Shown piece by piece: positions 33,673 through 40,873 of a DNA stretch of 64,000 bases. Position 1 is the first letter of the stretch. The number at the start of each line of letters is the position of its first letter. The notes below the pieces were generated by a model that was given only the letters and a program-made list of their open reading frames with translations, made no database searches and was not told the origin of the DNA. Source of the DNA: Paenibacillus timonensis. GTDB taxonomy: Bacteria; Bacillota; Bacilli; Paenibacillales; Paenibacillaceae. The DNA lies in assembly GCF_022427145.1 (NCBI RefSeq), contig NZ_JAKSXN010000018.1, positions 21,898 to 85,897 on the forward strand, in the 5' to 3' direction. The position numbers and the translations under genes are program-made.

Positions 33673-34614
33673 TCAGGTCACATCGGATGTCTCGAACGTA
33701 TCGGTGTTATGGCTTGGCAGTTGTACTAAAGGTACCTGCTCGAGAATACCGTTGCGAATCATGGCGACAGGAAAGCTGACGCAATTGTGCACCGCTGCTG
33801 CCCGCCCAGAACTGTCGACGACCAGGATCCCGCCGAATTCGCCGGTGAGCCGGTGGAGTCTATGGATCGCTTTTGTTGCCGCCTCTTGGGGATGTGAGCC
33901 TGATTTGATTTCTTCCTCGACAAATTTCGCAGTTAAGGTTGAAATAAATGCCTCGCCGCGTCCGGTGCATACCACTGCACAATAACTTGAGGCGAAAATG
34001 CCCCCGCCGATGTATGGAGTGTCTCCGACTCGACCGGGGAGCTTCAGGAAGGAGCCGCCCGTCGAGGAGGCTGCGGCCAGCCCTCCATGATCGTCAAGAA
34101 GGACGCAGCCGACCGTATCGGATTCCTTGATCAGCCCGGTGAAGGCGCTGAATTCGACTTCTTTGCCGCTGCGCTTTAGATGGATTGCCGTTTCCCAGGA
34201 GGCAAGCTGCACCGCGGTGATGCAATTATCTGCAGAGAAGCCGTGTTCCCTGGCAAATAAGGTGGCTCCTGTTCCGGCTAACACGACATGCCGGCTTTCC
34301 TCCATCACTTTACGGGCAACGGAGACGGCATGCCTAACCTCCTGCATTGCCGCCACAGCAGCGAATTTTCCAGTTACGCCGTCCATGATGGCGCCGTCGA
34401 CCTCGACATAACCGTCGCGGTTCAGGACGGAGCCGAGCCCTGCATTGTAAAGCGGGTTGTTCTCCAGTTCATTAACAGCTTTCTCCGCAGCGGTTAATCG
34501 GTCATGTCCGCGGGCCAGCTCCTGGTATGCGGTTAATGCTGCAGCTTCAAGGCCAAGCATGTAAGGGGGATCCGTTTTCGTCTCAACACTCCCGTGAACT
34601 AAAATAACACTCAA
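33673..34614 (-). CDS. isoaspartyl peptidase/L-asparaginase family Ntn-hydrolase
   Basis: Plant-type asparaginase fold: made as a precursor that cleaves itself before a Thr, which then becomes the nucleophile. 313 aa. Motifs: VHGSVET (usual HGGAG region altered), NPLYNAGLGSVLNRDG, EVDGAIMDG, then the cleavage site KESDTVGCVLLDDHGG with Thr in the SDTVG position, SSTGGSFLKLPGRVGDTPYIGGG cut here as STGGSFLKLPGRVGDTP, and CTGRGEAF. Such enzymes split beta-aspartyl peptides or asparagine. First gene of the operon, with its own promoter and GGGGG ribosome site. With the creatininase-family gene and Liv importer it suggests a scavenging pathway for an amide-containing compound. Confidence 0.92.
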   Translation of the reverse strand: MSVILVHGSVETKTDPPYMLGLEAAALTAYQELARGHDRLTAAEKAVNELENNPLYNAGLGSVLNRDGYVEVDGAIMDGVTGKFAAVAAMQEVRHAVSVARKVMEESRHVVLAGTGATLFAREHGFSADNCITAVQLASWETAIHLKRSGKEVEFSAFTGLIKESDTVGCVLLDDHGGLAAASSTGGSFLKLPGRVGDTPYIGGGIFASSYCAVVCTGRGEAFISTLTAKFVEEEIKSGSHPQEAATKAIHRLHRLTGEFGGILVVDSSGRAAAVHNCVSFPVAMIRNGILEQVPLVQLPSHNTDTFETSDVT

Positions 34615-34646
34615 TGTTAGTTACCCCCTGTACTCATGATGTTTTA

Positions 34647-34658
34647 GCGATATATCGC
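34647..34658. promoter_or_regulatory. perfect GCGATATATCGC palindrome, candidate operator
   Basis: Sits at about +8 to +19 of the transcript predicted from the promoter at 34673-34701, where a bound repressor would block the operon. Candidate site for the GntR-type regulator (inference). Confidence 0.5.
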
Positions 34659-34672
34659 AAATATTTATTCGG

Positions 34673-34701
34673 AATATAGCACGTTAATTCAGAAGGGACA
34701 A
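34673..34701 (-). promoter_or_regulatory. SigA-type promoter of peptidase-gntR-liv operon
   Basis: Minus strand: -35 TTGTCC (34696-34701), 17-bp spacer, -10 TATATT (34673-34678). Confidence 0.75.
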
Positions 34702-34801
34702 TAGGATGTGTTGAAAAATGTAAACTAATATGACGTAAATGCAAATTTCGACAATAACTGATGTTCGCTATTATTACATTAACGGGCACATGGGGAAAAA
34801 G

Positions 34802-34832
34802 AAAAAGTGCAGGGGTCACCCCTGCACTTTTT
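34802..34832. terminator. bidirectional terminator after neopullulanase
   Basis: AAAAAGTGCAGGGGT pairs perfectly with its complement around a 2-base turn, giving T-runs on both strands. Confidence 0.95.
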
Positions 34833-34860
34833 CGGTAGCTTATATATGCGTTCGTATCGG

Positions 34861-36606
34861 TTAGTTATTCATGGTCAACACGGCATAACCGTAAGCCGGA
34901 AGCTTAACGGCGAGCTTGCCGCCCGATGTATTGTAGGTTTGACCGCTGAAGGCGTCGCGCCAAGCCTGCCCGGCCGCAGGAACCTCGAGGGTCTGTCCGG
35001 CATCGTAATTGTTCAGCAGGACAAGCACCTTTTCTCCGTTCAGTACGCGTTCATAAGCCAGCTTCGAGCCTTCCTTCTCCGCGAGTAGGAACTTCAAGCT
35101 TCCGGTACGCAGCGGAGCCAGCTGCTTGCGAACCGCGATCAGTTTCTGATAGAACGCGAACAAGTCGCGATCCTGGCGTTTCACATCCCATTCCATACAC
35201 TTGCGGCAATCCGGATCTTGACCGCCGTCGAGGCCCACTTCGTCACCATAATAGATGCAAGGCGTTCCGCTGTATGTAAACTGGAACAGGGCCGCCAGCT
35301 TCATTTGGGCTTTGTTGCCTTCGCATAACGTCAGCAGGCGAGGCGTGTCGTGGCTATCCAGCAAATTAAAGGCCACTTCGCTCGCCTGGAGCGGATACCG
35401 GGACAGCTGCTTGCCGATCGCATTGGCGAAACCTTCGGAATCCAACGTGCCGCGCACGACGAAATCAAGCACCGCTTCGGTGAACGGGTAGTTCATGACG
35501 GCGTCGAATTGATCCCCTTGCAGCCAGCCGGACGACTCGTGCCAAATTTCGCCCAAGATGTAGGCGTCCGGGTTGGCGGCTTTCACCGTTTTGCGGAAAT
35601 CGCGCCAGAAAGCATGGTCCACTTCGTTAGCGACGTCCAGCCGCCAGCCGTCGATTCCGACTTCCTTAATCCAAAACTCGGCGACCTTCAGCAAGTATTC
35701 TTTGACTTCCGGATTTTCGGTATTCAATTTGGGCATCAGCGGTTCGAATGCAAACGTGTCGTACGTCGGCACGCCGTCCTTCACCTGCAGCGGGTATTCA
35801 CGCACGTAGAACCAATCCTTGTAGCGGGACTTGTCGCCTTTTTCCATCACGTCGACGAAAGGAGCAAACGTCTTGCCGGAGTGGTTGAATACGGCGTCGA
35901 ACAATACCCGGATGCCGCGCTCGTGGCAGGCTTGAACCAGCTTTTTGATGGTGGCGATGTCGCCGAAATGCGGATCGATCTTCATATAATCGGCCGTATC
36001 GTATTTATGGTTGGTCGTCGCTTCAAACAACGGGGTGAAATAGATGCCCGTCACCCCAAGTTCGCTCAGATGGTCGAGGTGATCGATGACGCCTTGCAGA
36101 TCCCCGCCGAAGAAGTTATCGCGTTCCGGCTTGCCGCCCCAAGGCAATACGCCTTTTGGATCGTTACTCGGGTCGCCATTGGCGAAGCGCTCCGGGAAGA
36201 TTTGATAGAAGATGGCGTCCTTCACCCAAGCCGGCGGTGTAAACACGTCGATCGGATTAATGAACGGGAATTCGAACAGCCGTTCCGGACCGGCCGGACG
36301 TTCTTTTGTAAATTCGCTTTCCGTCATCCAGATTTGCTCGTCGCCGGATTTCAGCAGAAAACCGTATCTCGTCCGGCGCAGCGGCGGTTGGTAGGCACAT
36401 TCCCAATAATCGAACATCTCATCGCTGATCATCAAGGTCATCGGAATCAGCTCTTTGCTCTGATCCCACATGTATTTGTCCCCAACAAAAGCGTAGACCT
36501 CGGTAAGATCATTTTTCTTGGCGCGCAGGCGCAGATGGAGCGTTTTGTTGTCGTAGGCATAAGTCCAGTTGAGTTTGGGACGGTGATACACCGCTTCGAG
36601 TAACAT
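34861..36606 (-). CDS. mdxD: GH13 neopullulanase/cyclomaltodextrinase/maltogenic amylase
   Basis: Splits linear and cyclic maltodextrins to maltose in the cytoplasm (no signal peptide). 581 aa: N-terminal CBM34 domain (about 1-120) that builds the dimer, then a GH13_20 barrel. Conserved regions: FYQIFPERFANGDPSN, FFGGDLQGVIDHLDHL, GIRVLFDAVFNHSG, DGWRLDVANEVDH (nucleophile Asp), YILGEIWHESSG (acid Glu), NLLDSHDTPRL. Length and CBM34 match B. subtilis MdxD. Transcribed divergently from the transporter genes, with a 180-base leader that contains a terminator-like hairpin. Confidence 0.94.
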   Translation of the reverse strand: MLLEAVYHRPKLNWTYAYDNKTLHLRLRAKKNDLTEVYAFVGDKYMWDQSKELIPMTLMISDEMFDYWECAYQPPLRRTRYGFLLKSGDEQIWMTESEFTKERPAGPERLFEFPFINPIDVFTPPAWVKDAIFYQIFPERFANGDPSNDPKGVLPWGGKPERDNFFGGDLQGVIDHLDHLSELGVTGIYFTPLFEATTNHKYDTADYMKIDPHFGDIATIKKLVQACHERGIRVLFDAVFNHSGKTFAPFVDVMEKGDKSRYKDWFYVREYPLQVKDGVPTYDTFAFEPLMPKLNTENPEVKEYLLKVAEFWIKEVGIDGWRLDVANEVDHAFWRDFRKTVKAANPDAYILGEIWHESSGWLQGDQFDAVMNYPFTEAVLDFVVRGTLDSEGFANAIGKQLSRYPLQASEVAFNLLDSHDTPRLLTLCEGNKAQMKLAALFQFTYSGTPCIYYGDEVGLDGGQDPDCRKCMEWDVKRQDRDLFAFYQKLIAVRKQLAPLRTGSLKFLLAEKEGSKLAYERVLNGEKVLVLLNNYDAGQTLEVPAAGQAWRDAFSGQTYNTSGGKLAVKLPAYGYAVLTMNN

Positions 36607-36677
36607 AGATAATCCCTCCTGAAATAGTTAAGTGGACGGCTTTGTCCGCCAGGCTCCCGAATCATCGACAGGCTTCA

Positions 36678-36735
36678 TAAGCAAAAAAAGCACATCCAAG
36701 CCGATGAACGGGCCGAGGATGTACCTTTCGATAAC
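36678..36735 (-). terminator. terminator-like hairpin inside mdxD leader
   Basis: Minus strand: AAAGGTACATCC (36717-36728) pairs with GGATGTGCTTT (36689 downwards, continuing into seven T at 36683-36689). A transcript from the promoter below would meet it after about 100 bases and about 75 bases before the mdxD start. It may be an attenuator or the end of a small RNA. Confidence 0.65.
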
Positions 36736-36792
36736 AGCGCCTTCAAATTATTGAACCGAGCGGCAAAGCTAGTATTGCTCTCATTGATCCGG

Positions 36793-36821
36793 ATTATAAC
36801 ACTGTTCAAACCATTGCACAA
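36793..36821 (-). promoter_or_regulatory. mdxD promoter with degenerate operator over -35
   Basis: Minus strand: -35 TTGTGC (36816-36821), 17-bp spacer, -10 TATAAT (36793-36798). CAAACCATTGCACA (36807-36820, plus strand) differs from the regulon operator mainly at the two central bases. From 36822 to 37020 no gene is seen. Confidence 0.7.
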
Positions 36822-37032
36822 GACGGGAGGAAAAAGGGAAGGGTTTCGGATGAAAAAGACGGGAAAACATGGACATGCAGTCCTAAACATCGCTTGATAC
36901 ATAGAGAAAAAACGCACAAGCATGCCACGGATGCGATCGTTTGGCAAACTCGTGAAACTATAAAAAATGCGAAATTTGGAGTAAACAGAAGAAAAAAAGA
37001 GAAATGAATTGATTTACCCCTATTTAAGCTCT

Positions 37033-37072
37033 GTGCAAACGTTTTTACAAGTTCCATGTCATGATGTATGAT
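37033..37072 (+). promoter_or_regulatory. mdxEFG promoter with LacI-type operator over -35
   Basis: -35 TTTACA (37044-37049), 17-bp spacer, -10 TATGAT (37067-37072). Operator GTGCAAACGTTTTTAC (37033-37048) overlaps the -35. Confidence 0.82.
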
Positions 37073-37083
37073 GTGTTACATGG

Positions 37084-37097
37084 ATAAAGCGCTTTCG
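37084..37097. promoter_or_regulatory. cre-like CcpA site in mdxEFG leader
   Basis: ATAAAGCGCTTTCG has the perfect AAAGCGCTTT core of cre and lies at about +5 of the transcript; the outer positions are poor. Confidence 0.6.
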
Positions 37098-37160
37098 GGC
37101 AGGAAATACTAAACTATCGCAGGAAGAAGTCACAACGCCGAAATAGTTTCAGGTATTTTC

Positions 37161-37176
37161 TGAAAACGTTTGCGCA
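37161..37176. promoter_or_regulatory. second LacI-type operator in mdxEFG leader
   Basis: TGAAAACGTTTGCGCA, centred 127 bp (about 12 helical turns) from the first operator, so a repression loop across the promoter is possible. The TATAAT at 37187-37192 is too close to the ribosome site to be a useful -10. Confidence 0.8.
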
Positions 37177-37212
37177 ACATCGTCTATATAATATTTAGGA
37201 GGGGTTATTGTA

Positions 37213-38535
37213 ATGAAGTTCAAAAAGGCATTGACCTTGATTGCAGCATTGTCCTTGGTTGTCTCGATCACGGCTTGCGGATCGAACAATAACGGCGGCA
37301 ACAACGGCAGCGCAAACGCTCCGGCCAACCAAACCGAAAACACAGGGAATACGGGAACTGGCGAAAACGCTTCGGTGGATTCGATCGTTCCGGAAGACGG
37401 CGCCGAGCTGGTCGTTTGGGAAAGTAAAGAAGAGAAAGTGTTTACGGAAGAAATCGCCAAACAATTTACGGAGAAATACGGCGTTAATGTAAAAATCGAA
37501 GAAGTGGCTCCAACCGATCAAATCGGTAAATTGACGCAAGACGGTCCTTCCGGTCTGGCTGCCGACGTATTGATCGTCCCTCACGATCATTTGGGTAACG
37601 CGGCAACATCCGGCTTGATTTTGCCGAACGACGCGTTTGCCGAAGAAACGACGAAAAACAATACGGAAGCCTCCATCCAAGGCGCGACCTATGACGGCGT
37701 GCTGTACGGCTATCCGAGAGCAGCCGAAACGATGGCTCTGTATTACAATAAATCGATCCTTCCGGAAGCGCCGAAGGACTTTAAAGACGTGCTGGAATTC
37801 AGCAAAACGTTTACCGACAAATCCAAAAACAAATACGGCATCATGTGGGAAGTCGGCAACATGTACTTCAACTATCCGTTCATTGCCAGCACAGGCGGTT
37901 ACCTGTTCGGCGATAACGGCACGAACCCAGAAGATATCGGGTTGGCTAACGATGGAGCAATTGAAGGCCTGAAAGTATTCCAAAGCATTAAAGCCGCTTT
38001 GCCGATCAACAGCGGCGACATCAACCCGGACATCAAACGCAGCTTGTTTAACGAAGGCGACGTTGCGATGGACATCAACGGTCCTTGGGAATTGGCAGGA
38101 TATAAAGCCGCTCTCGGCGACAACCTGGGTCTGGCTCCGTATCCGACGGTCAATGGTAAAACGGCGATCACATTCTCCGGGATTAAAGTGTGGGTGGTTA
38201 ACTCCTTTACGAAATATCCAAACGCAGCGAAATTGTTCGCGCACTTTGCTTCTTCGAAAGATGCTCAGCTCTTGCTGAACGAAAAGGTCGGCGCGGTTCC
38301 GACGAACCTTGAAGCGCTGGAAGCCGATCAAATCAAAAACGATCCGTACGTATCGGCCTTTGCTGAACAAGCGAAAAACTCGCAACCGATGCCTTCTATT
38401 CCGGAAATGTCCAACGTTTGGGCTCCTGTAAACGCAGCGTTCCCGGAAATCTGGAATAATAACGCGGATCCGAAACAAGCTATGGAAAGTGCAGTCAAGC
38501 AAATTAAGGAATTGAACAGCGGGGCAGCTGAGTAA
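37213..38535 (+). CDS. mdxE: maltodextrin ABC transporter substrate-binding lipoprotein
   Basis: Binds maltose and maltodextrins outside the cell. 440 aa: lipoprotein signal with lipobox SITAC (Cys 22), an Asn/Gly-rich linker to about 60, then a family 1 extracellular solute-binding fold: ELVVWESKEEKVFTEEIAKQ, DVLIVPHDHLGNAA, YGYPRAAETMALYYNKSIL, DINGPWELAGYK, APYPTVNGKTAITFSG. AGGAGGGG precedes the ATG. Followed by a strong intergenic stem-loop and then the two permeases. Confidence 0.95.
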   Translation: MKFKKALTLIAALSLVVSITACGSNNNGGNNGSANAPANQTENTGNTGTGENASVDSIVPEDGAELVVWESKEEKVFTEEIAKQFTEKYGVNVKIEEVAPTDQIGKLTQDGPSGLAADVLIVPHDHLGNAATSGLILPNDAFAEETTKNNTEASIQGATYDGVLYGYPRAAETMALYYNKSILPEAPKDFKDVLEFSKTFTDKSKNKYGIMWEVGNMYFNYPFIASTGGYLFGDNGTNPEDIGLANDGAIEGLKVFQSIKAALPINSGDINPDIKRSLFNEGDVAMDINGPWELAGYKAALGDNLGLAPYPTVNGKTAITFSGIKVWVVNSFTKYPNAAKLFAHFASSKDAQLLLNEKVGAVPTNLEALEADQIKNDPYVSAFAEQAKNSQPMPSIPEMSNVWAPVNAAFPEIWNNNADPKQAMESAVKQIKELNSGAAE

Positions 38536-38563
38536 GTCAGAACTTACTTTCACCCAGTGAGGA

Positions 38564-38601
38564 AAGGTTGAGCCCGCCGCTTCTAGCGGCGGGTCAACCT
38601 T
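38564..38601 (+). promoter_or_regulatory. stem-loop between mdxE and mdxF
   Basis: AAGGTTGAGCCCGCCGC (38564-38580) pairs with GCGGCGGGTCAACCTT (38586-38601) around TTCTA; no T-run follows. A smaller hairpin, AGTAAGT/ACTTACT, sits at 38531-38548. The position fits an mRNA-stabilising element that keeps the binding protein in excess over the permeases. Confidence 0.75.
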
Positions 38602-38632
38602 AATTTCCCAAGGGAGAGGAGAAGGAAGGGAA

Positions 38633-39937
38633 ATGGACCGACACCAACATCGGGATCGGGCGACGCTATTGTCGATATTGTGCATGGGCCTGGGACAACT
38701 CTACAATCGACAATATATCAAAGGGTTGTTGTTCGTCCTATTTGAAGCTTTTAGCGTCATTTATTTCATTCGGAACTTAGGATATGCGGTTTGGGGGATC
38801 ATCACGCTCGGGGAGACGCCTAGAACCGGTGCCAATATGAACGGCAACTGGGATCACTCGATCTTCATCATGATCCAAAGTTTGATTACGCTGCTGTTTG
38901 TGGCGGTTTTTATCCTTGTGTATGTCATGAACGTCCGCGACGCCCGCAAAATCGGGCAGGAACGGGACAACGGCAAGAAACCAAATAACTTTAAACAATC
39001 TGTACGTTATGTATTGGACTACAAATTCGCTGTTGCATTTTTGAGTATTCCCGCTCTCGGGATTTTATTTTTTACCGTCATGCCGATCATTTTCATGATC
39101 TTGCTTGCGTTTACCAACTATTCAGCGCCTAAACATATCCCGCCGGCCATGCTGGTCGATTGGGTTGGATTCGGAACGTTTAAGAATCTGGTGGCGCTCA
39201 AGACCTGGAGCCATACCTTTTACGGCGTATTGACCTGGACGATTATCTGGGCGATTTTGTCGACGGTAACAACCTACTTCGGTGGTCTACTCGTAGCTTT
39301 GCTGATCAATCAGAAGGGCATTCGCTTTAAAGGGCTGTGGAGAACGATCTTAATTCTTCCTTACGCCATTCCGCAGCTGATCTCGCTGCTTGTGATGAAA
39401 AATATGTTTAACGGCCAGTTTGGTCCGATTAACCAGTATCTTGGATACTTCGGGCTGGGCGGACTGCCTTGGCTGACCGACCCGTTCTGGGCCAAAGTAA
39501 CGGTGATTATCGTTAATATGTGGGTGGGGATTCCGGTCTCCATGCTGCTGATCCTGGGCGTGCTGACCACGATTCCGAAGGACCTGTACGAGGCGGCCGA
39601 AGTGGATGGAGCTACCGGGTATCAAAAATTCAGAATCGTCACGCTGCCGATGATCCTGTTTACGACGGCGCCAACGCTGATTACCCAATTTGCCGGTAAC
39701 ATCAACAACTTTAATGCCATCTTCCTGTTGACGGGCGGCGATCCGGTCAAAGGCGATTACCAATACGCCGGGGCCACCGACCTCCTGGTTACGTGGCTGT
39801 ATAAGCTGACGTTGAACCAAAATAAATACAACATGGCCTCTGCTATCGGGATCATCATTTTCATCATTATCGCTTCGTTCTCGATTTACAACTACCGCAG
39901 AACCAAGTCGTTTAAAGAGGAGGATATGATCCAATGA
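38633..39937 (+). CDS. mdxF: maltodextrin ABC permease MdxF
   Basis: 434 aa, matching B. subtilis MdxF. The N-terminal 120 residues carry extra membrane segments (LLSILCMGLGQLYNRQYIKG, SLITLLFVAVFILVYVMN) before the six-helix MetI-like core. The ATPase-contact EAA motif is EAAEVDGATGYQKFRIVTLP. Other features: ILPYAIPQLISLLVMKNMFN and NNFNAIFLLTGGDPVKGDY. Overlaps mdxG by 4 bases (ATGA). Confidence 0.95.
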   Translation: MDRHQHRDRATLLSILCMGLGQLYNRQYIKGLLFVLFEAFSVIYFIRNLGYAVWGIITLGETPRTGANMNGNWDHSIFIMIQSLITLLFVAVFILVYVMNVRDARKIGQERDNGKKPNNFKQSVRYVLDYKFAVAFLSIPALGILFFTVMPIIFMILLAFTNYSAPKHIPPAMLVDWVGFGTFKNLVALKTWSHTFYGVLTWTIIWAILSTVTTYFGGLLVALLINQKGIRFKGLWRTILILPYAIPQLISLLVMKNMFNGQFGPINQYLGYFGLGGLPWLTDPFWAKVTVIIVNMWVGIPVSMLLILGVLTTIPKDLYEAAEVDGATGYQKFRIVTLPMILFTTAPTLITQFAGNINNFNAIFLLTGGDPVKGDYQYAGATDLLVTWLYKLTLNQNKYNMASAIGIIIFIIIASFSIYNYRRTKSFKEEDMIQ

Positions 39938-40779
39938 GCGGACGGAAAATACGAAACGCGATTCGGTTGGGTGCCAGCTATATTGTCCTAGTCATTCTGT
40001 GTATTGCCGCCGTCTACCCAGTGCTTTGGGTCGTCTTCGGTTCTTTGCGGCCGGGTAAATCGCTGTATAGTAAGACGCTGATTCCGGAGAAATTTACGCT
40101 TGACCATTATATCGAACTGTTTACATCGAAAACTTATCTGTTTGGGACCTGGTATTTGAACACGCTGAAAATCGCAGTATTCTCGATGCTCTTGGGCGTA
40201 CTGCTAACGTTGCTCACCAGTTATGCCATCTCCCGGTTCCGGTTCCGCGGACGCAAAACAGCGCTGTCGGGCTTGCTCGTTCTGGGCATGTTCCCGGGCT
40301 TCATGAGTATGATCGCCATTTACCTGCTGCTGCGGGAGCTGCAACTGCTTGATACTCATTTGGCGCTCATCATCGTATATGCGGCGGGTGCGCCGCTTGG
40401 CGGGACGTTTATTGCCAAAGGCTTTCTAGATACCATCCCACGATCGCTGGATGAGGCGGCGCGGATTGACGGGGCCAGCAACTTCTTGATCTTCCGGCGG
40501 ATTATTCTTCCGCTGTCTAAGCCGATGTTGACGTATATGGCGTTAACCCAGTTTGTCGGTCCATGGGTTGACTTCATCTTTGCCCGGCTCGTGCTGCGGA
40601 CGAAGGAGAATTGGACGCTGGCCGTCGGGATGTGGGATATGGTCAGCAGTAACCAAAACAGTAACTTTACCTTGTTTGCCGCAGGGGCGGTTCTGATCGC
40701 TCTCCCGATCACGATCCTGTTCATGTTCCTGCAGCGGCTGCTTGTCGACGGCTTAACGTCAGGCGCGAGCAAAGGATAA
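39934..40779 (+). CDS. mdxG: maltodextrin ABC permease MdxG
   Basis: 281 aa, six membrane segments. EAA loop EAARIDGASNFLIFRRIILP; other signatures LFPGFMSMIAIYLLL-type segment (GMFPGFMSMIAIYLLLRELQ), YAAGAPLGGTFIAKGFLDTI and QFVGPWVDFIFARL. No ATPase gene follows, so the transporter presumably uses a shared MsmX-type ATPase encoded elsewhere. Confidence 0.95.
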   Translation: MSGRKIRNAIRLGASYIVLVILCIAAVYPVLWVVFGSLRPGKSLYSKTLIPEKFTLDHYIELFTSKTYLFGTWYLNTLKIAVFSMLLGVLLTLLTSYAISRFRFRGRKTALSGLLVLGMFPGFMSMIAIYLLLRELQLLDTHLALIIVYAAGAPLGGTFIAKGFLDTIPRSLDEAARIDGASNFLIFRRIILPLSKPMLTYMALTQFVGPWVDFIFARLVLRTKENWTLAVGMWDMVSSNQNSNFTLFAAGAVLIALPITILFMFLQRLLVDGLTSGASKG

Positions 40780-40804
40780 CGCAGCAAGAGGGTTTAAGAC
40801 ACCT

Positions 40805-40843
40805 GGGTATAGCCTCAGTCATGCTGGGCTATGCCCTTTTTTT
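40805..40843 (+). terminator. terminator of mdxEFG operon
   Basis: GGGTATAGCC pairs with GGGCTATGCCC (40805-40836), followed by seven T. Confidence 0.9.
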
Positions 40844-40873
40844 CTATACATATCGAAAAAGGGGATGCGGGGT

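Noticed and set aside
37187..37192. TATAAT as the mdxE -10 box
   Set aside because: Transcription would begin inside the ribosome-binding site; the pair at 37044-37072 is better placed.
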